Shown here in pieces: positions 1-5,542 of a DNA stretch of 6,402 bases. The translations under genes were made by a program, and so were the position numbers. Location: assembly GCA_030605515.1 (NCBI GenBank), contig JAUWIE010000061.1, positions 1-6,402 of the forward strand, written 5' to 3'. Source of the stretch: Thermoplasmatota archaeon (lineage in GTDB: Archaea > Thermoplasmatota > E2 > DHVEG-1). The notes under the pieces are model-generated. The model saw nothing but the letters and a program-made list of their open reading frames with translations, had not been told where the DNA came from and searched no databases. Within the stretch, counting starts at the first letter, position 1. Every line of letters starts with the position of its first letter.

Positions 1-1
1 T

Positions 2-475
2 GTTAGAGCCCAATATTATTCTGATAATATTTTTTATCATAATGATTTCTTGAGTAATACAGAGCATGCGTATGATGAGGTGCAAAATATTTGGAATCAA
101 AGCTATCCGGTAGGTGGGAACTACTGGGATAACTATAATGGAGTTGATGAATTAAGTGGACCCCAACAAGATCAACCTGGAAGTGATAACATTGGTGACA
201 CTCCATATGATTTGATAGATGGGATTGTGGATTATTATCCGTTGATAAAATCATATAATTATGTCTGCGGGGATATGAATGGAGATAAACTTATTGATAT
301 AGCTGACCTTGTTTACCTAGTTGATTGGATGTTTACTGGTGGACCTTTTCCTATTCCTAATGTTTGTGTCGCAGATGTTGATGATAGTGGTAATGTGGAT
401 ATAGCAGATCTAATTTATCTTGTGGATTATATGTTTCAAGGTGGATCTCCGCCAGTTGTGAAATGCTGTCAGTAA
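2..475 (+). CDS. Secreted NosD-like beta-helix protein with C-terminal type I dockerin (3' part only)
   Basis: The frame is open to the left window edge, so only the last 157 residues are seen and the true start lies outside; an internal TTG at 50 is not a credible start. Residues 1-82 match the tail of archaeal NosD/right-handed beta-helix surface proteins: an asparagine-rich rung, then GGNYWDNYNGVD (39-50), GPQQDQPGSDNIGDTPYD (53-70) and YYPL (78-81). Residues 89-151 form a type I dockerin with two EF-hand-like calcium loops. Loop 1 starts at D91 (DMNGDKLIDIADLVYLV) and loop 2 at D125 (DVDDSGNVDIADLIYLV); each is followed by a GGP/GGSP turn. Dockerins normally bind cohesin modules or anchor proteins in complexes; no cohesin is visible here. 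The protein is presumably exported and surface-associated, but its ligand is unknown. Two adjacent cysteines (155-156) precede the C-terminus. Family assignment is confident, function is not. Confidence 0.88.
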   Translation, partial: VRAQYYSDNIFYHNDFLSNTEHAYDEVQNIWNQSYPVGGNYWDNYNGVDELSGPQQDQPGSDNIGDTPYDLIDGIVDYYPLIKSYNYVCGDMNGDKLIDIADLVYLVDWMFTGGPFPIPNVCVADVDDSGNVDIADLIYLVDYMFQGGSPPVVKCCQ

Positions 476-596
476 ATATAAATTAATGAAAATCCCTCTC
501 TTTTCTTATTTTCTCCAGTATATATATTTTCACAATGGTAATTAATGAAAGATTTTTTTTGACATTTTTACAATTTCATTCAAAAATTTTCAAATA

Positions 597-752
597 ATGT
601 ATTTATCTAATTATTTATATCAAGATGGCCCCGCTCCACCAAACATGTGTGAAGCAGATGTCAACGGTGATGGCACGGTCTGGATTACAGATCTTCCATA
701 TCTAGTAAACTTTATGTTCTTTGATGAACCAGATCTTATATTATCCTGTTAA
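597..752 (+). pseudogene. Relic of a second dockerin-ending gene (truncated tail)
   Basis: The frame from ATG 597 to TAA 750-752 gives 51 residues that align with the dockerin of the gene just upstream. YLSNYLYQDGPAPPN matches the end of the first dockerin half, and EADVNGDGTVWITDLPYLV matches the second calcium loop, ending in FMFFDEP and a terminal cysteine. The first calcium loop and the whole protein body are missing. Upstream sequence back to the in-frame stop at 546-548 is AT-rich and does not resemble protein. The second loop keeps Asp21, Asn23, Asp25 and Asp32, but Trp29 sits where Asn or Asp is usual. No promoter or Shine-Dalgarno precedes the ATG. I read this as the surviving 3' end of a paralogous dockerin gene whose 5' part was deleted. 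Expression as a 51-residue half-dockerin peptide is possible but unsupported. Confidence 0.68.
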
Positions 753-774
753 TAATTGACATAATACAACTTAG

Positions 775-805
775 GAATTGCATTAGTCTTTGCAATTCTT
801 TTTTT
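775..805 (+). terminator. Hairpin plus T7 terminator after the dockerin relic
   Basis: A perfect 8-bp inverted repeat, GAATTGCA (775-782) and TGCAATTC (791-798), encloses an 8-nt loop and runs straight into seven T (799-805). It lies 22 nt after the relic's stop codon. Its retention suggests that it ended transcription of the now-truncated gene, and may still end read-through from the gene at 2-475. Confidence 0.65.
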
Positions 806-898
806 CTTCTATGATAATTCTGTCATGGGTGAAAAAAGTGTATAAAGAAGAGTTAAAAAAAAATTGGTAACACTGTAGTAAGCATAAAAGTGGAAGCT

Positions 899-915
899 AA
901 AAAAATGTAAAAAAA
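899..915 (-). terminator. Double poly-T termination signal
   Basis: Two A7 runs on the plus strand (899-905 and 909-915) give two T7 tracts on the minus strand, starting 17 nt after the stop codon of the 90-residue gene. There is no hairpin, which fits archaeal poly-T dependent termination. Confidence 0.5.
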
Positions 916-931
916 TAGATGGTTATTGAAG

Positions 932-1204
932 TTACTTTTTATTCAGATTATTTATTCCTTTTTGAAAAGCGCCTTCCTTTAAATATCGACGGCAATCTCT
1001 TTTGATATTTGCGATTTGTTGATTAGGAATATTCATAGCAATTTGAGTATATTCAAGAGCAAAAACTAAACCATGAACAAAAGCACCAGGATTATAATTC
1101 TTGTCTTTACTAAGTTTAAACATCTCATCTGTGATTTTTATCACATCTTCAATAGTATAATGCATTGATTCTTTTTTTTGGTTATCTTTCTTTTTATGAG
1201 CCAT
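932..1204 (-). CDS. Small hypothetical protein, 90 aa
   Basis: I do not recognise this family. The product starts with a lysine-rich segment (MAHKKKDNQKKES) and is otherwise predicted helical, with helices at about 17-33, 40-58 and 61-77. It has no signal peptide, membrane segment or zinc motif, and a single cysteine (C71). The size, charge and helical content fit a small cytosolic protein; nothing shows its role. The ATG at 1204 is preferred over the in-frame Met14 because a TATA-like CTATTTAAG (1227-1235) is centred 27 nt upstream, as expected for a leaderless archaeal transcript. It is divergent from the sulfotransferase gene across 126 nt, and is followed by two T7 tracts. The gene is believable from its promoter, terminator and length, but could be lineage-specific. 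Confidence 0.65.
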   Translation of the reverse strand: MAHKKKDNQKKESMHYTIEDVIKITDEMFKLSKDKNYNPGAFVHGLVFALEYTQIAMNIPNQQIANIKRDCRRYLKEGAFQKGINNLNKK

Positions 1205-1226
1205 AGTATCACATTCAAATCCAAAT

Positions 1227-1235
1227 CTTAAATAG
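1227..1235 (-). promoter_or_regulatory. TATA-like box for the 90-aa gene
   Basis: On the minus strand this reads CTATTTAAG, centred 27 nt before the ATG at 1204. This spacing puts the transcription start at or next to the start codon (leaderless mRNA), and no Shine-Dalgarno is present. Confidence 0.45.
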
Positions 1236-1298
1236 ATTTGTTTTTCAATTGAGAAATAATATGTGAAAATATCTTATTATAGTTATTCTAATAAAATG

Positions 1299-1307
1299 TT
1301 AAATATA
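1299..1307 (+). promoter_or_regulatory. TATA-like box for the sulfotransferase gene
   Basis: TTAAATATA is centred about 28 nt before the ATG at 1331. No Shine-Dalgarno lies upstream of the start, so a leaderless transcript is the simplest reading. Confidence 0.45.
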
Positions 1308-1330
1308 CAACTTGCTTTTCAAATCAACAA

Positions 1331-2455
1331 ATGGATTTTGTAAACCTTAATGAAAATGTTTTAGTGGTAACAAAAACACCACTTGCAGGAAACACCTTAT
1401 CAAATCTAATTCGTCTGCTTATACTAAATAAATTCAAGGTTGATACTAGATATCTGCCAAGGCTACTGTACGCTCTTACAATGAGTAGCGTTATGAGTCC
1501 TTTTCGTTTAATAGACCAAATAAAATATGATGAAGAAATAAATAAGACAAAGATAAAACATGATCCGCTTTTTATCCTAGGTCATTGGAGAAGTGGTACA
1601 ACATATCTTCATAATGTTTTATCTATTGACAACAACATGGGATATTTTTCAACATTTCAAGCATTATTACCTGGTTTATTCCTTGGATTTGAAAAATTCT
1701 TCAAACCACTTGTAATACCAAGCATTCCAAAGAAAAGACTACAGGATGATGTATCATTGGATGTTGATTTACCTCAAGAAGAAGAATTTGCAATAAGTGC
1801 CTTAACTCCATATTCCACAAACCATGGATTATGCTTTCCAAGAAACGCAGAGCTTTTCACAAGATTTGTTTGTATGGACAATGTGACAAAAAAAGAACTT
1901 ATGGAATGGAAAGCCATTTATCTTTATATTATCAAAAAGATGACGGTTTATAGCAATGGAAAACAACTTGTGTTAAAAAACCCGGCTAATACAGGTAGAA
2001 TAAAACTTCTTCTTGAAATGTTTCCAAATGCAAAATTTATTCACATTCATAGAAACCCATACTACGTGTATTTATCAACTATGAGACTTCTGATGACCTT
2101 AATACCATTTCAGTGTTTACAAAAACCTCAAACAGTGGTAGAAGTTGAAAAACAAATGATTAGGGTTTATAAACAAATGTATATCAAATACTTCAATGAA
2201 AAAAAGCTAATTCCCAAAGGAAATCTCATTGAGATAAGTTATGAGGATTTTATAAAAAACCCTTTAAAAACATTAAAACAAATCTACTCTGAGCTAAAAT
2301 TAGATGGTTTTAACTCCTCTGAAAAAAAATTTGCAGAATATATTAGATTTCAGTCAAAAGTAAAAAAACATAGATATGCAATAGGTGAAGATATAAAGAA
2401 AAAAGTCTACGAAAATTGGGATTTTGCATTTGATGAATTAGGATATAATCAATAA
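1331..2455 (+). CDS. PAPS-dependent sulfotransferase family protein
   Basis: This 374-residue protein has the sulfotransferase fold signature of the Sulfotransfer_3-like family, which moves a sulfuryl group from PAPS to a hydroxyl or amine acceptor. The 5'-phosphosulfate loop is at 78-95, with core GHWRSGTTYLHN (84-95). The 3'-phosphate site is at 231-249: FPNAKFIHIHRNP with Arg241, then Ser249. The PQEEEFA segment (148-154) and LKNPANTGRI (215-224) occupy the places where relatives carry PQEDEFA-like and LKSPxHxGRI-like sequences. The C-terminal HRYAIGEDI...FDELGY (347-372) is also family-typical. There is no signal peptide, so it is probably cytosolic, although residues 109-132 are hydrophobic. 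The acceptor cannot be read from the sequence; a lipid, glycan or small metabolite is possible. No sulfate-activation genes (ATP sulfurylase, APS kinase) are nearby. It appears to be a single-gene transcript between a TATA-like box and a convergent terminator. Confidence 0.88.
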   Translation: MDFVNLNENVLVVTKTPLAGNTLSNLIRLLILNKFKVDTRYLPRLLYALTMSSVMSPFRLIDQIKYDEEINKTKIKHDPLFILGHWRSGTTYLHNVLSIDNNMGYFSTFQALLPGLFLGFEKFFKPLVIPSIPKKRLQDDVSLDVDLPQEEEFAISALTPYSTNHGLCFPRNAELFTRFVCMDNVTKKELMEWKAIYLYIIKKMTVYSNGKQLVLKNPANTGRIKLLLEMFPNAKFIHIHRNPYYVYLSTMRLLMTLIPFQCLQKPQTVVEVEKQMIRVYKQMYIKYFNEKKLIPKGNLIEISYEDFIKNPLKTLKQIYSELKLDGFNSSEKKFAEYIRFQSKVKKHRYAIGEDIKKKVYENWDFAFDELGYNQ

Positions 2456-2470
2456 ATAATCAATAATATC

Positions 2471-2490
2471 AAAAAAGAAACTTTTTTTTT
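2471..2490. terminator. Bidirectional terminator between convergent genes
   Basis: AAAAAAG (2471-2477), a 3-nt loop and CTTTTTT (2481-2487) form a 7-bp hairpin. The plus strand continues into nine T (2482-2490) after the sulfotransferase, and the minus strand gives six T after the CrtC-like gene. The plus-strand T tract overlaps the opposite gene's stop codon (2489-2491). Confidence 0.55.
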
Positions 2491-3508
2491 ATGGAAAATA
2501 AAATATTTCCATTATCTGAAAGTCTTTGATATTCTCTGTATAATTTCCAATTGTTATTGTACCAGTAACTTTTGTATGTAATCGCCAATGATTCATAAAA
2601 ATTAGACTTGAGAAATGTATAGATTGAACTTCGATTTCAACATTAATATTGATATCATCATCGTTTATTTGAAAATTTGATTTTATTGGTATTAGACGTC
2701 CATGGTTATAAGTATATTCTTGATGATCAAAAACAATGTTTTCTCGTGCAATACTACTATAGTTTTCTTCACCATAGTTAACAACTACAATAAATATATC
2801 TTCTTCCCATTTATTCTTCATATTTTGTGAAAAAATAACATTTGAATTATTACTAGTAAATTTACCCCAATACCAGTTTTTATGAAGGCGCTGTACATCC
2901 CATCCATGTTCTTGATAGCCTGTTCCATTTACAGGAATTATTTCATTGTTTACTGTTATTGTTCCATTAACCATTGCTTTTGGTAATGGGCAGCTCCACC
3001 AACCATGACCTGTGTCTCCTTTCCATCCTTTAGTCAAACCAATTAACTTAAGATTTGCTTCTAAGCCTCTAATTTCAAGTGAAACATCAAGAACCATTCT
3101 ATTATTATTGTCAATATATCCGTTTAGTATTTCTTTACCATTTAGTTTTATTAAGAGCTTATCTTGTGAAAATTCAACAAATATCACTGGAACAATTTTA
3201 CTCTTTTTTTCAAGTAGTAAACCATCTTTGTATAGATTTATTCGAAATAAAAAGAATCCATATTTGCCTTTGCTTCCAACTGTCATTGAGCCAATATGAA
3301 TACTATGATTGTTATCAAAAACAGCATCGATATACCACCATTGTAGTGAAAAATAATCTGTTAAATAGTATATATTATCTTCAAGGAGAAAATCCTGTGG
3401 ATCATACGAATATGATTGTTCAAATGATTCTGTGACTGGAATGTTTATGGTAATTAAAAATATAAAAAAAAATGCTAATGCCTGTGGTATTAAAACTTTA
3501 TTTATCAT
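2489..3508 (-). CDS. Secreted CrtC-type lipocalin-like protein
   Basis: The 339-residue product has an N-terminal signal peptide (Lys4, hydrophobic stretch 8-24, likely cleavage near 28), so it is probably exported. The mature part resembles the CrtC/hydroxyneurosporene-synthase lipocalin-like fold. QWWYIDAVF (56-64) opens the first half. HGWWSCPLPKAMVNGTI (168-184), GTGYQEHGWD (195-204) and NWYWGKF (211-217) match the conserved Trp/His-rich centre, and the remaining half is beta-rich. CrtC hydrates carotenoids, but the wider family also includes proteins of unknown or unrelated activity, and no carotenoid genes are nearby. A hydrophobic-ligand hydratase or binding role is only inference. Five N-x-S/T sequons (N181, N194, N220, N249, N322) fit an extracellular glycoprotein. 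There is no Shine-Dalgarno; a TATA-like stretch near 3542-3551 would give a short leader. The upstream gene on the same strand ends 137 nt away, so cotranscription is uncertain. Confidence 0.72.
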   Translation of the reverse strand: MINKVLIPQALAFFFIFLITINIPVTESFEQSYSYDPQDFLLEDNIYYLTDYFSLQWWYIDAVFDNNHSIHIGSMTVGSKGKYGFFLFRINLYKDGLLLEKKSKIVPVIFVEFSQDKLLIKLNGKEILNGYIDNNNRMVLDVSLEIRGLEANLKLIGLTKGWKGDTGHGWWSCPLPKAMVNGTITVNNEIIPVNGTGYQEHGWDVQRLHKNWYWGKFTSNNSNVIFSQNMKNKWEEDIFIVVVNYGEENYSSIARENIVFDHQEYTYNHGRLIPIKSNFQINDDDININVEIEVQSIHFSSLIFMNHWRLHTKVTGTITIGNYTENIKDFQIMEIFYFP

Positions 3509-3645
3509 CTTTTTTCTAATATTATATTATAATACTTAATATTTATAATATTTGCCCCTATTAAAACAAAATCAGTTATAAATATACTGTTATTTTAATG
3601 TATAATAGTATAAAATAACAATAAAAGATAACATTAAAAATGGTT

Positions 3646-4530
3646 CTAACTTTTTGATTTTTTCTCTTTTTTTATTAAGTAACTAATACCTTCTTCTGTC
3701 AGTTCAACAGTATCGTATGAGATAAATTGTAGCATTTCCATTTGTGACAATTTTCGAATTATATCATTTAGCTTTTCTTTAGATATATGGAGTAGAGCTG
3801 CTGCTGTTTCAGCATCCATATCTCGCATATGTAACATTTTTAACAGTTCATATTCTTTTTCATAAATAGGAACTTCATGTTCAAATTCACTCATTGGTTT
3901 ACTTGAATACCCTGACAGTCTTTCAACGTAATTCTTGATGATTCTATCTAGGTTTAAACGATCTATAACCTCACCTTTTTTATTATAAAGAGTACAATAC
4001 ATACTATCCGGTTCATGTTTCCACGATGCAACATTATCCCAGGTATAACCAAGAGGATTTACATCCTGGCCTCCTTGTTCACCTTTACCAATTGCTTTAA
4101 ATTTTTTTCTTTCCCTACGTCTATATGCATAATGTTGCTCAAGTTGAACTTGATCAAGGTCAACATTTCTTTCAATTATTTGCGATGTGATTTTATCACC
4201 AGCAGATTTCTTTAGTTCAGTTATAAAATAGAGACCTGCTTCCTCATCAAGATCATTATATACGACTCGTATCATGGTTTCAATTGCTTTTCCAACTCTT
4301 GTAGCATCAACTGTATCTATTGCAGAAGAAACATTTATTCCAAAATCATCTCCAAAGCCTTCCTGTTTATTTATTGTTATATACTTAAAAAAATCAAATT
4401 TTCCTTCAAGTGTTTTTATAGCAGCACCTATTGTATCATCAGCATATCTTTTAGAGGTTCTCCTTCCAGCTACTGAATAGAGTGATTTGAGAACTGCTCC
4501 AAGTAAATCAGAATTACTAATATTATCCAT
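3646..4530 (-). CDS. Uncharacterised archaeal protein with C-terminal winged helix
   Basis: I cannot name this family. The 294-residue protein is soluble, with no signal peptide. The N-terminal two-thirds contains YSVAGRRTSKRYADDTIG (18-35) and FDFFKYI (45-51), then a helical part with EEAGLYFITELKK (96-108) and DLDQVQLEQHYAYRRRERKK (124-143), and a short beta part around 178-192. The last 70 residues (about 223-288) look like a winged helix: EKEYELLKMLHMRD, the recognition-helix region ISKEKLNDIIRKLSQM, then the wing ISYDTVELTEEGISYL. It is therefore probably DNA-binding or a scaffold with a regulatory tail. Unlike its neighbours it has a Shine-Dalgarno (AGGTGA), which supports ATG 4530. It lies 88 nt downstream of the PadR gene on the same strand and may be partly cotranscribed with it, though it also has its own TATA-like box. 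Confidence 0.72.
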   Translation of the reverse strand: MDNISNSDLLGAVLKSLYSVAGRRTSKRYADDTIGAAIKTLEGKFDFFKYITINKQEGFGDDFGINVSSAIDTVDATRVGKAIETMIRVVYNDLDEEAGLYFITELKKSAGDKITSQIIERNVDLDQVQLEQHYAYRRRERKKFKAIGKGEQGGQDVNPLGYTWDNVASWKHEPDSMYCTLYNKKGEVIDRLNLDRIIKNYVERLSGYSSKPMSEFEHEVPIYEKEYELLKMLHMRDMDAETAAALLHISKEKLNDIIRKLSQMEMLQFISYDTVELTEEGISYLIKKEKKSKS

Positions 4531-4540
4531 GCTGAATCAT

Positions 4541-4546
4541 TCACCT
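4541..4546 (-). promoter_or_regulatory. Shine-Dalgarno (AGGTGA) of the winged-helix gene
   Basis: On the minus strand AGGTGA lies 10 nt before the ATG at 4530. It is the only clear Shine-Dalgarno in the window, and it selects this ATG over the out-of-frame ATG at 4540-4538. A leadered or polycistronic mRNA is implied. Confidence 0.5.
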
Positions 4547-4573
4547 ATTTATTTTTTTTTAAATTTGTATTTA

Positions 4574-4580
4574 CTTTATA
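4574..4580 (-). promoter_or_regulatory. TATA-like box for the winged-helix gene
   Basis: The minus strand reads TATAAAG. A start about 25 nt downstream, near 4550, would leave a leader of about 20 nt containing the AGGTGA site. This suggests the gene can be transcribed independently of the PadR gene. Confidence 0.4.
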
Positions 4581-4618
4581 CTATGTGATATATTAAAAAT
4601 GTTATTAATTGTTTTTAT

Positions 4619-4939
4619 CTAAGAAAGCTTTTCCTGTTTATTGCATGCACAACTTGATCTCATTTCGTCAACGTCATAAAATGTTTCAAAAAAAGTATTT
4701 AGGCTCGTTTCTAATTCTTTTTTTCCATTTTTGGTAAGAGAATATCGTTTATTTTTATCTACTGATAGTAGTTCTTTATCTTTTAAATCTTTTAATACTG
4801 GATATATTGTTCCAGGACTTGGTTTGCTGCCTTTTCTTTTTTTAAGTTCTAATGCTATTTCTGCACTTGTCATACTATCCTTGTTGACTAACCATAAAAC
4901 TAGAAAAGAGAGGCATCCTTTCATTCTACAGTGGGGCAT
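4619..4939 (-). CDS. PadR-family transcriptional regulator with terminal cysteines
   Basis: This 106-residue protein is a PadR-type winged-helix regulator. KGCLSFLVLWLVN (7-19) is helix 1, and MTSAEIALELKKRKG (23-37) leads to the recognition segment KPSPGTIYPVLKDLKDKELL (39-58), the hallmark of the family. The wing is VDKNKRYSLTKNGKKEL (60-76). The C-terminal helix (about 77-95) is the usual dimer segment, but short. Two features are less common: an N-terminal HC...C (His3, Cys4, Cys9) and a C-terminal Cys97-x-Cys99. Together these could bind a metal or sense redox state, which is inference. It is divergent from a cysteine-rich operon starting at 5030, with an inverted repeat in its own promoter, so it probably represses itself and perhaps that operon. 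No Shine-Dalgarno is present; the TATA-like spacing suggests a leaderless mRNA. Confidence 0.9.
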   Translation of the reverse strand: MPHCRMKGCLSFLVLWLVNKDSMTSAEIALELKKRKGSKPSPGTIYPVLKDLKDKELLSVDKNKRYSLTKNGKKELETSLNTFFETFYDVDEMRSSCACNKQEKLS

Positions 4940-4947
4940 ATCATAGT

Positions 4948-4965
4948 ATATCGGATAATCGATAT
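4948..4965. promoter_or_regulatory. Candidate PadR operator (inverted repeat)
   Basis: ATATCG (4948-4953) and CGATAT (4960-4965) are perfect 6-bp inverted arms around a 6-nt centre (GATAAT). The site lies between the PadR start codon (4939) and its TATA-like box, overlapping the latter by 3 nt. A dimeric winged-helix protein bound here would block its own transcription. The arms are AT-rich, so chance is possible. Confidence 0.45.
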
Positions 4966-4974
4966 TAAAAAATA
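4963..4974 (-). promoter_or_regulatory. TATA-like box of the PadR gene
   Basis: The minus strand reads TATTTTTTAATA, centred about 29 nt before the ATG at 4939. This fits a leaderless or near-leaderless transcript. Confidence 0.4.
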
Positions 4975-4992
4975 AGAATTTATCATAAAATA

Positions 4993-5002
4993 TTTATTAT
5001 AT
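4993..5002 (+). promoter_or_regulatory. TATA-like box of the cysteine-rich operon
   Basis: TTTATTATAT lies about 32 nt (centre) before the ATG at 5030, predicting a start near 5023-5026 and a very short leader. The 8-bp palindrome ATGATCAT (5019-5026) falls on the predicted start site and could be a second regulator contact. Confidence 0.4.
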
Positions 5003-5029
5003 GCCTTCAGTTTACTTCATGATCATATT

Positions 5030-5542
5030 ATGCCAAAAAAAATAAAGATTTATGAAAAAGGACTAGAAGAACATCCAACAGGACAAATAATAGTTGGCAA
5101 TCTAGCCATGCTTTTAATAGTTGCATTAGGAACTATTGCATGTTTTTATATTTATGTTCCTCTTGCATTGATTTATCCAATATTTTCTCTATTGATGATA
5201 TACGTAGTTCTTCGTAAAATAGTATGTACAAATTGCTATTATTATAATAAGAAATGTCCAATAGGCTGGGGCAAGCTTGCGGCTTTATTATTTAAACAGG
5301 GAAAAATCGAAAATTTCAATAAAAGCATTGGACTTAAAATCGCACCACTTTTCTATAGTCTAATGATGATAGTCCCAATTATTTTGATAATTATATCAAT
5401 ATATTGGCTTTTTTCATGGATTAAAATAATTATACTTATACTACTGTTTCTTCTTATGATATATAGTGGAAGTATTAGCAGAAAGATGTCTTGTTCTAAC
5501 TGTAAAATGAGATTGATTTGTCCAGGCAGTGCAGTAAAATGA
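5030..5542 (+). CDS. Four-helix membrane protein with duplicated CxxC...CP clusters
   Basis: This 170-residue protein has predicted membrane helices at about 19-41, 43-61, 104-126 and 128-148. A cysteine cluster follows each helix pair: RKIVCTNCYYYNKKCP (62-77, Cys66, Cys69, Cys76) and RKMSCSNCKMRLICP (151-165, Cys155, Cys158, Cys164). Each half is thus a helical hairpin, then RK, then C-x-N-C, then CP, which looks like an internal duplication. The positive residues next to the clusters and at the N-terminus place both clusters in the cytoplasm. Three cysteines per cluster could bind a metal or Fe-S centre, or form redox-active thiols. I do not know a named family or function. The stop overlaps the next gene's start by 4 nt (ATGA), and a TATA-like box lies upstream. 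The two genes clearly form one operon, facing the PadR gene. Confidence 0.8.
   Translation: MPKKIKIYEKGLEEHPTGQIIVGNLAMLLIVALGTIACFYIYVPLALIYPIFSLLMIYVVLRKIVCTNCYYYNKKCPIGWGKLAALLFKQGKIENFNKSIGLKIAPLFYSLMMIVPIILIIISIYWLFSWIKIIILILLFLLMIYSGSISRKMSCSNCKMRLICPGSAVK

Larger units (their letters stand above)
476..931. other. 456-nt stretch without an intact gene
   Basis: This gap holds a decayed dockerin tail at 597-752, its hairpin/poly-T terminator at 775-805, and the poly-T end of the opposite-strand gene at 899-915. Positions 476-596 are very AT-rich and show no coding signal; an 11-bp direct repeat (AATTAATGAAA at 481-491 and 540-550) is the only structure seen there. Positions 806-898 show nothing recognisable apart from a run of nine A at 855-863. 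Confidence 0.6.

Noticed and set aside
3..254. 83-residue minus-strand frame
   Set aside because: It lies antisense to the well-supported beta-helix coding sequence and has low-complexity His/Tyr/Ser composition.
481..550. 11-bp direct repeat AATTAATGAAA, two copies
   Set aside because: It is AT-only except for one G and lies in very AT-rich sequence; chance is likely and no element is bounded by it.
3012..3435. Two plus-strand frames of 95 and 118 residues
   Set aside because: Both are antisense to the CrtC-like gene, whose motifs and signal peptide are clear.
4015..4480. Plus-strand frames of 66 and 68 residues
   Set aside because: Both are antisense to the winged-helix gene and show no protein-like pattern or promoter.
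4731..4946. Plus-strand frame of 71 residues
   Set aside because: It is antisense to the PadR gene, which has an unmistakable domain signature.
5518..5538. TTG start adding seven residues to the DUF3795 protein
   Set aside because: The ATG at 5539 overlaps the upstream stop as ATGA, a standard coupled start; the extra residues are not family-like.
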